Shown: positions 15,857 through 19,358 of the stretch, one piece after another
How positions within the stretch are numbered: the first letter of the stretch is position 1
Layout: the number at the start of each line of letters is the position of its first letter
DNA from: an uncultured Bacillota bacterium
Lineage (GTDB): Bacteria; Bacillota_I; Bacilli_A; RFN20; CAG-449
NCBI GenBank assembly: GCA_905204225.1
Contig: CAJKZK010000021.1
Coordinates: forward strand, 1 to 19,358
DNA: 19,358 bases
Direction of reading: 5' to 3'
Made by a program: the position numbers and the translations under genes
Notes under the pieces: generated by a model
The model's input: only the letters and a program-made list of their open reading frames with translations
What the model was told of the DNA's origin: nothing
The model's database searches: none

Positions 15857-16920
15857 AAAAAGCAAAAAATAAAGAAATTCATTCGAATATTTATTTAATA
15901 GGAAGTATATTATTTTTTCTTTATTTTCTTTTAGTTTTATTAATCACATCATTAATAATAATTATTATGTATATTTCACCCGCTAGAAATTATATAAATG
16001 ATAGTTTAATTATTAATACAATTTTATCATTCTTTGTTTTGTTTTTAGTTTCATCGTTAATTGCTAGTATTGTTTTTTATTTTACATTAAAAAAAATACT
16101 AAAACCTATTGTAGAATTATCAAAACAATCAATGAAAGTTGCTGAAGGCAACTTTTCAATTAAAATAAAAGAAAAATCAAAAATTTATGAAATTCAAAGA
16201 TGTATTGATAATTTCAACACAATGGTTGAAAAACTAAACAAAGTCGAAACTTTTAGTAATGATTTTATCACTAATGTTTCTCATGAATTTAAAACACCTT
16301 TAAGTGTTATAAGAAGTAATATTAATATTATTGAAGAATCAAATTTAAGTGATGAAGAGATGAAAAAATGCTTTTCACAAATAAACATGTCTATTGATAA
16401 GATGACAACCTTGGTATCGAATGTTTTAAAAATTTCAAAATTAGACAACAATGGAATTAAATTTAATAAAAAAAATTATAGATTAGATGAACAAATTAGA
16501 CAATGTATTTTAAGTTTTAACGATGAAATAGATAAGAAGAATATTTCATTCGATATAATTTTAGACGAGTGTTTTATTTTTGCTGATGAAAATATTTTAG
16601 AACAAGTTTGGCTTAACTTAATTGGAAATGCAATAAAATTTTCTCATAATGGTGGTCAAATTAAAATAAGACTAAAAAATAAAGAAAAAATTAAGATTAT
16701 TATAGAAGATAATGGTATTGGAATGAGCGAAGAAACCAAAGAAAGAATTTTTGATAGATTTTATCAAGGAGAAACATCGCATAACTCTCAAGGTAATGGA
16801 CTTGGTTTAACAATTGTAAATAAGATTATTAAATTATGTGATGGAGAAATCGATGTAGAAAGTGAAATAAATAAGTTTACAAAATTTACAATTTTCTTAA
16901 AAAAAGAGAAAAACAATTAA
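15853..16920 (+). CDS. Sensor histidine kinase with minimal extracytoplasmic loop
   Basis: This 355-residue kinase has two membrane helices (about 14-40 and 56-79) separated by only about 16 residues outside the membrane, then a HAMP-like linker (79-130), a HisKA dimerisation helix with H144 (NVSHEFKTPL), and an HATPase domain with N box (NLIGNAIKFS, N259), DNGIG (286-290), the RIFDRFYQG F box and GNGLGL (314-319). All catalytic motifs are intact. The tiny external loop resembles intramembrane-sensing kinases, which often work with a membrane partner or sense envelope stress; the sequence does not identify the signal. It overlaps the response regulator by 4 bases. The candidate small RNA promoter starts at the base after its stop codon. 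Confidence 0.94.
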   Translation: MKKAKNKEIHSNIYLIGSILFFLYFLLVLLITSLIIIIMYISPARNYINDSLIINTILSFFVLFLVSSLIASIVFYFTLKKILKPIVELSKQSMKVAEGNFSIKIKEKSKIYEIQRCIDNFNTMVEKLNKVETFSNDFITNVSHEFKTPLSVIRSNINIIEESNLSDEEMKKCFSQINMSIDKMTTLVSNVLKISKLDNNGIKFNKKNYRLDEQIRQCILSFNDEIDKKNISFDIILDECFIFADENILEQVWLNLIGNAIKFSHNGGQIKIRLKNKEKIKIIIEDNGIGMSEETKERIFDRFYQGETSHNSQGNGLGLTIVNKIIKLCDGEIDVESEINKFTKFTIFLKKEKNN

Positions 16921-16955
16921 AAGTTTAAATAAAGTTTAAATTTCATGCCTATAAT
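16921..16955 (+). promoter_or_regulatory. Pho-box-like 11-bp direct repeats plus -10 box
   Basis: AAGTTTAAAT occurs at 16921-16930 and again at 16932-16941, an 11-bp period that puts both on one DNA face. TATAAT follows at 16950-16955, and no recognisable -35 hexamer exists at the right distance. Direct repeats replacing the -35 box are the usual arrangement for promoters activated by OmpR/PhoB-type regulators; the cognate-type pair lies immediately upstream. Regulation is inferred. Confidence 0.6.
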
Positions 16956-16960
16956 AGCTA

Positions 16961-17078
16961 TGTAGTTCGATAGAGCTACAGCCTTTAATACCTCTATAAG
17001 AGATATTAAATACCTTTATAGCTAAGACTAGTTCCCTTCGTAAACATCCCCAAATATCAATCTAGTCTTAGTTTTTTT
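16961..17078 (+). ncRNA. Candidate regulatory small RNA with C-rich terminator loop
   Basis: Transcription from the -10 at 16950-16955 would start near 16961, exactly at a hairpin TGTAGTTC-GATA-GAGCTACA (8 bp, 16961-16980). A second hairpin spans 16984-17010 (7 bp, one mismatch, then 4 bp). The RNA ends in a 10-bp terminator stem CTAAGACTAG/CTAGTCTTAG (17022-17031 with 17062-17071) and a T7 run. The 30-base terminator loop contains TTCCCTTC and CATCCCC, like the C-rich seeds that bind Shine-Dalgarno regions in RsaE/RoxS-type RNAs of Bacillota. There is no usable open reading frame (the first ATG is followed by TAG). No named RNA family was recognised; homology to RsaE is not claimed. Confidence 0.6.
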
Positions 17079-17087
17079 ATTGTTAAA

Positions 17088-17113
17088 AAACCCATTCATT
17101 AATGAATGGGTTT
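17088..17113. terminator. Bidirectional terminator, perfect palindrome
   Basis: AAACCCATTCATT/AATGAATGGGTTT is a perfect 13-bp palindrome centred at 17100/17101, with A/T runs on both sides. It overlaps the stop codon of the minus-strand gene ending at 17112 and backs up the small RNA terminator. Confidence 0.8.
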
Positions 17114-17903
17114 ATTTTTTTTCAATTAATATCCCTTTATCCTCAATATCTAATGAATTATTATCAATGTCATTTAGTAGTTGTTTGATTTCATTATCAT
17201 CATCATTAAATATTTGTTTAGAATATATATTATATGTTTCTTCACCAACAATAGAATAACAAATTAAAAATACTTTGTTTAATAAAATATTTATTGAAGG
17301 ATTGACAATTATTTTCTTAAACCAGAAATAAGGATTTATTAGGTTTAGTGAAAATAATAAATTATCATATATTTTTTTTAGCTTATATTTTTTTATTGAT
17401 TTAACAGCTTTATTATTATCAATTGCTGTTTTCTTGTCGACTAGATTCATTATTGTGGATAATTTTAATTTTCTAAACAATACTAGCCCTCTTCTTGATA
17501 ATAGATCATCAATTTTTTTGACAATGTAATTATCTAAAAGTAATAATTCATCAAATGATAATTCTAATAACGGATGTTTACTCTTTGGATAAAATTTACT
17601 AGCTATTTCATTCATTAAAGAATATATAGTACTTCTAAAATAATCAAAAGGAATTTCTTTTCTTCTTTTTTTCTCATCTTTAAATGCATCTTGATACTTA
17701 AATATTATTTCTTTAATTTCTTCTTGAGATATTTCACTAATTATTTTATTAATCTTTTTTTTCTTTTTAGTAACAGAACGCAAGCATCCAATAAAATAAA
17801 TTAATCCAAGTATTACAAACCCTGCAAAAATACCAGATAAAAACGCTACAAAACTAAAAAAATTGATTTCTAATGTGAATTTTAACAAATAATAATATGT
17901 CAT
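17112..17903 (-). CDS. Membrane-anchored hypothetical protein
   Basis: This 263-residue protein has one N-terminal transmembrane segment (about 16-39) followed by KKKKK, which suggests that the remaining ~215 residues are cytoplasmic. The body is Lys/Ile/Leu-rich and mostly helical, with blocks such as SKHPLLELSFDELLLLDNYI (107-126), NPYFWFKKIIVNPSINIL and VGEETYNIYSKQI; the tail is acidic. I do not recognise a named family, although the block pattern suggests a conserved one. AAAGGTGG precedes the ATG at 17903, and a perfect palindromic terminator follows the stop, so it forms its own unit, divergent from tRNA-Thr and convergent with the two-component/small RNA region. Function unknown. Confidence 0.75.
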   Translation of the reverse strand: MTYYYLLKFTLEINFFSFVAFLSGIFAGFVILGLIYFIGCLRSVTKKKKKINKIISEISQEEIKEIIFKYQDAFKDEKKRRKEIPFDYFRSTIYSLMNEIASKFYPKSKHPLLELSFDELLLLDNYIVKKIDDLLSRRGLVLFRKLKLSTIMNLVDKKTAIDNNKAVKSIKKYKLKKIYDNLLFSLNLINPYFWFKKIIVNPSINILLNKVFLICYSIVGEETYNIYSKQIFNDDDNEIKQLLNDIDNNSLDIEDKGILIEKK

Positions 17904-17946
17904 TTTTAACCACCTTTTAAAAAAATAAAAAAATTTAAATATTTAC

Positions 17947-17978
17947 TTGATTTTTAACTTAAATCCTTTTATTATAAT
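17947..17978 (+). promoter_or_regulatory. Promoter region of tRNA-Thr
   Basis: TATAAT (17973-17978) lies 10 bases before the tRNA start. TTGATT is at 17947-17952; its spacing to TATAAT is 20 bases but 17 to the overlapping TATTAT (17970-17975). The -10 is palindromic (TTATTATAATAA) and might also act in reverse for the gene at 17903. Confidence 0.55.
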
Positions 17979-17987
17979 AAAGCAAAC

Positions 17988-18063
17988 GCCGTCTTAGCTC
18001 AACTGGCAGAGCAATCGACTTGTAATCGATAGGTTGTTGGTTCGATTCCGATAGACGGCACCA
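17988..18063 (+). tRNA. tRNA-Thr(UGU)
   Basis: Full cloverleaf: perfect acceptor GCCGTCT/AGACGGC, D stem GCTC/GAGC, anticodon stem ATCGA/TCGAT around CTTGTAA (anticodon TGT at 18021-18023), T arm GTTGG-TTCGATT-CCGAT with wobble pairs, discriminator A and encoded CCA. Its 5' half recurs inverted at 18100-18131. Confidence 0.97.
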
Positions 18064-18073
18064 CTTTAAATGT

Positions 18074-18099
18074 AAAAAGCCTAGAAATAGGCTTTTTTT
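18074..18099. terminator. Intrinsic terminator after tRNA-Thr, active-looking in both directions
   Basis: The perfect 10-bp stem AAAAAGCCTA/TAGGCTTTTT (18074-18083 with 18088-18097) encloses a GAAA loop and is followed by T residues; on the minus strand the stem also ends in five T. It is the centre of the second tRNA quasi-palindrome and can end the minus-strand transcript from 18421. Confidence 0.9.
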
Positions 18100-18131
18100 G
18101 TCGATTGCTTTAAATGCCAGTCGAGCTAAGA
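18100..18131 (-). repeat. Degenerate inverted copy of the 5' half of tRNA-Thr (right arm of quasi-palindrome)
   Basis: Read on the minus strand, 18131-18115 matches tRNA-Thr 17992-18008 (16/17) and 18108-18100 matches 18011-18019 (9/9). Between them GA of the D stem is replaced by TTTAAA. The anticodon, T arm and acceptor 3' side are absent. The copy begins right after the terminator T-run. Its geometry repeats that of 12264-12337. Confidence 0.9.
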
Positions 18132-18142
18132 TAAACAAATAA

Positions 18143-18421
18143 TTATTTTTTTAAATAATTCCAATTATAATATTCTTCATCTTTTTTTATATCAATAATA
18201 TTTTCTGATTGAGAATATAAATAAAATGTTGATTGTCCATAAAGATTAGAAAATTCTTTAAAACTAAGATTAAAACTTAAATTTTGATTTTGACAATGAA
18301 TTTTTTTACCTTTTAATGCAAAAAAAGTTGTGACATTATCATTTTTAGTAACTATAATTTCACCATTTTTAATTAATTCTAATGCTTCAAAAATATTTTC
18401 TAATTTATTTGTTTCAATCAT
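18143..18421 (-). CDS. Conserved small hypothetical protein, possibly leaderless
   Basis: This 92-residue soluble protein has no recognised domain. It starts LENIFEALELIKNGEIIVTKN and ends in an acidic KDEEYYNWNY motif, which gives the impression of a conserved small family of mixed alpha/beta proteins; I cannot name it. There is no Shine-Dalgarno sequence before the ATG. Instead a perfect TATAAT (minus strand, 18433-18428) ends 6 bases before the ATG, so transcription could start at or next to the start codon. Alternatively it is read through from the HAD gene, 42 bases upstream. Its 3' untranslated region contains the sense-orientation tRNA-Thr-like copy (18131-18100) and then the shared terminator. 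Confidence 0.7.
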   Translation of the reverse strand: MIETNKLENIFEALELIKNGEIIVTKNDNVTTFFALKGKKIHCQNQNLSFNLSFKEFSNLYGQSTFYLYSQSENIIDIKKDEEYYNWNYLKK

Positions 18422-18427
18422 AACTAT

Positions 18428-18433
18428 ATTATA
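18428..18433 (-). promoter_or_regulatory. -10 box placed for a leaderless transcript
   Basis: TATAAT on the minus strand is followed by ATAGTT and then the ATG at 18421, the spacing expected if the start codon is at or near the transcript 5' end. The -35 candidate TTTATT (18456-18451, 17-base spacer) is weak. Confidence 0.4.
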
Positions 18434-18463
18434 TTGTTAAAATTCAATTAAATAAATATATTT

Positions 18464-19261
18464 TTATTTGATGTTGAAAATTTCACTTAATGTTTTACCA
18501 ACGCCATCATTATCATTTGATGGAACAATTTTTGTAGCAATAGAAATTAATTTTTTAGAAGTTGAATTGGCCATTACAAATTTTTTATTTGAGGCCTCTA
18601 ACATTGTAAAATCATTTTCATTATCTCCAAAAGAAATAACGTCTTGTTGACTAATGTTTAACATTTCTTGTAAATATTCTAATGCACTACCTTTAGAAAC
18701 ATTTTTATTTACAATTTCAATAAAGAAATCATGAGATCTTATAACATTATAATTTTCATTAAATTTTTCTTTTATTATATTATATATTTTATCAAGTTTT
18801 TCTTTAGTATCTGTAAAAGTTAATTTAACATAATTTATATCATCTTTAAAATCACTAATAATAACATCGTTTCCAGTTAATTTTTTTTCAAATAAAACAT
18901 ATTCTGTAGGATTATTAGTTAATATTTTGTCATCCTCATTATATGCAAAAAAACCAACGTTTAATTCTAAAGACAATTCATAACACTTTTTAACGATATT
19001 AGAATTTAATAAATGTTTATATATAATTTCGTGAGTACCATTATTTACAATCATTGCCCCGTTATAAGCAATAGAGAAGTTATTCACGCAATTTATAGAT
19101 AATTCTTTAATAAACACTAAAAGGCTCTTAAATGGCCTCCCAGAAGCTAAAATAACCTTATTTTCTTTAGAAACTTTTTTTACTATATTTTTATTATATG
19201 AAGAAATCTTACTTTCATTATTTAATAATGTTCCATCCATATCTATTGCAATTAATTTCAT
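18464..19261 (-). CDS. Cof-type HAD-IIB family phosphatase
   Basis: This 265-residue haloacid dehalogenase-superfamily hydrolase has motif I DMDGT (nucleophile D7, acid/base D9), motif II ASGR (S40), motif III Lys in SKGSAL (K190) and motif IV GDNEND (D213, D217), with a large C2-type cap (about 85-185). Members dephosphorylate sugar phosphates, flavin mononucleotide, pyridoxal phosphate and similar small molecules; the substrate cannot be read from sequence. GGAG lies 7 bases before the ATG on the minus strand. It may be co-transcribed with the 92-residue gene downstream. The region upstream carries a long AT-rich palindrome. Confidence 0.92.
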   Translation of the reverse strand: MKLIAIDMDGTLLNNESKISSYNKNIVKKVSKENKVILASGRPFKSLLVFIKELSINCVNNFSIAYNGAMIVNNGTHEIIYKHLLNSNIVKKCYELSLELNVGFFAYNEDDKILTNNPTEYVLFEKKLTGNDVIISDFKDDINYVKLTFTDTKEKLDKIYNIIKEKFNENYNVIRSHDFFIEIVNKNVSKGSALEYLQEMLNISQQDVISFGDNENDFTMLEASNKKFVMANSTSKKLISIATKIVPSNDNDGVGKTLSEIFNIK

Positions 19262-19306
19262 TGTTAAACTCCATTCTTTTAAATTTTACACTATTTATTA
19301 AAATTA

Positions 19307-19339
19307 ATCATTTAATAATAATAATTATTATGAAATGAT
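19307..19339. repeat. Long AT-rich imperfect palindrome upstream of the HAD gene
   Basis: Two 16-base arms (19307-19322 and 19324-19339) pair with one mismatch around a single central base, bounded by TCATTT and AAATGA. A TATAAT (19341-19346) follows at once on the plus strand, so it could be an operator for a gene starting beyond the right edge. Low sequence complexity limits confidence. Confidence 0.45.
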
Positions 19340-19358
19340 GTATAATCATGGCTAGATA

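Noticed and set aside
16955..17024. Closing stem TAGCTA/TAGCTA making the region a three-way-junction riboswitch
   Set aside because: The 5' strand of the stem lies before the expected transcript start, and the downstream gene is convergent, so a riboswitch makes no sense here.
19341..19358. Start of another tRNA or a gene after TATAAT at the right edge
   Set aside because: Only 12 bases follow. GGCTAGATA could begin a tRNA, but its distance from the -10 box is too short and the window ends, so no call can be made.
1..19358. Mycoplasma code (TGA as Trp), CRISPR arrays, insertion sequences
   Set aside because: Trp is encoded by TGG throughout and TGA ends the response regulator; no regularly spaced repeats and no transposase were found.

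Overview
The window is very AT-rich (roughly three quarters A+T) and densely coded. The gene set (CPBP protease, YigZ, Mrp, M24B peptidase, MalQ, ACP, SpmB, a trigger-factor-like protein, an OmpR-type two-component system, Cof-type HAD) and strong AGGAGG-type ribosome binding sites suggest a low-GC Bacillota or Mycoplasmatota-like Bacilli lineage, probably uncultured and gut-associated. This placement is inference. Tryptophan is written TGG, nearly all genes stop with TAA, and the response regulator stops at TGA inside an ATGA overlap, so the standard bacterial code applies rather than the mycoplasma code.

Layout. Positions 1-1268 (minus) hold a CPBP/Abi-type membrane protease translationally coupled to a TraX-like membrane protein that runs off the left edge. 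Positions 1486-10080 (plus) look like one operon: a 1,655-residue CvpA-like membrane protein with a long repeat-bearing tail, YigZ, an Mrp/Nbp35-type Fe-S carrier ATPase, an Xaa-Pro aminopeptidase and a lipoprotein with a thioredoxin-like CxxC domain. malQ (10133-11638) and an acyl carrier protein (11700-11927, with its own promoter and terminator) follow. Next come tRNA-Asn and tRNA-Glu, a terminator, and a degenerate inverted copy of those two tRNAs. Then follow a nuclease-like gene of accessory character, a lone spmB, and a trigger-factor homologue lacking the ribosome-binding domain. A small membrane protein is encoded convergently. An OmpR-type regulator/kinase pair (15185-16920) is followed directly by a promoter with 11-bp direct repeats and a candidate small RNA. 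The right end has a membrane-anchored hypothetical protein (minus), tRNA-Thr (plus) with its own terminator and another degenerate inverted tRNA copy, a 92-residue hypothetical protein and a HAD phosphatase (both minus).

The most striking signal is structural. Both tRNA loci are the left arm of a large imperfect palindrome centred on their intrinsic terminator. Past the terminator, blocks of the tRNA sequence recur in inverted orientation and mirrored order (12264-12337 and 18100-18131). The copies are short, near-perfect blocks separated by deletions. With minor exceptions of 2-3 bases they keep only one strand of each tRNA stem. Two independent loci with the same geometry argue against chance. 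The second notable candidate is the two-component system plus adjacent regulated small RNA, whose terminator loop carries C-rich UCCC-type motifs.

Gene-free stretches: 1269-1485 contains the leader of the large operon and a small GC-containing hairpin; 12226-12410 contains the terminator and inverted tRNA blocks; 14951-15184 contains the two-component leader; 16921-17111 contains the candidate small RNA and a bidirectional terminator.
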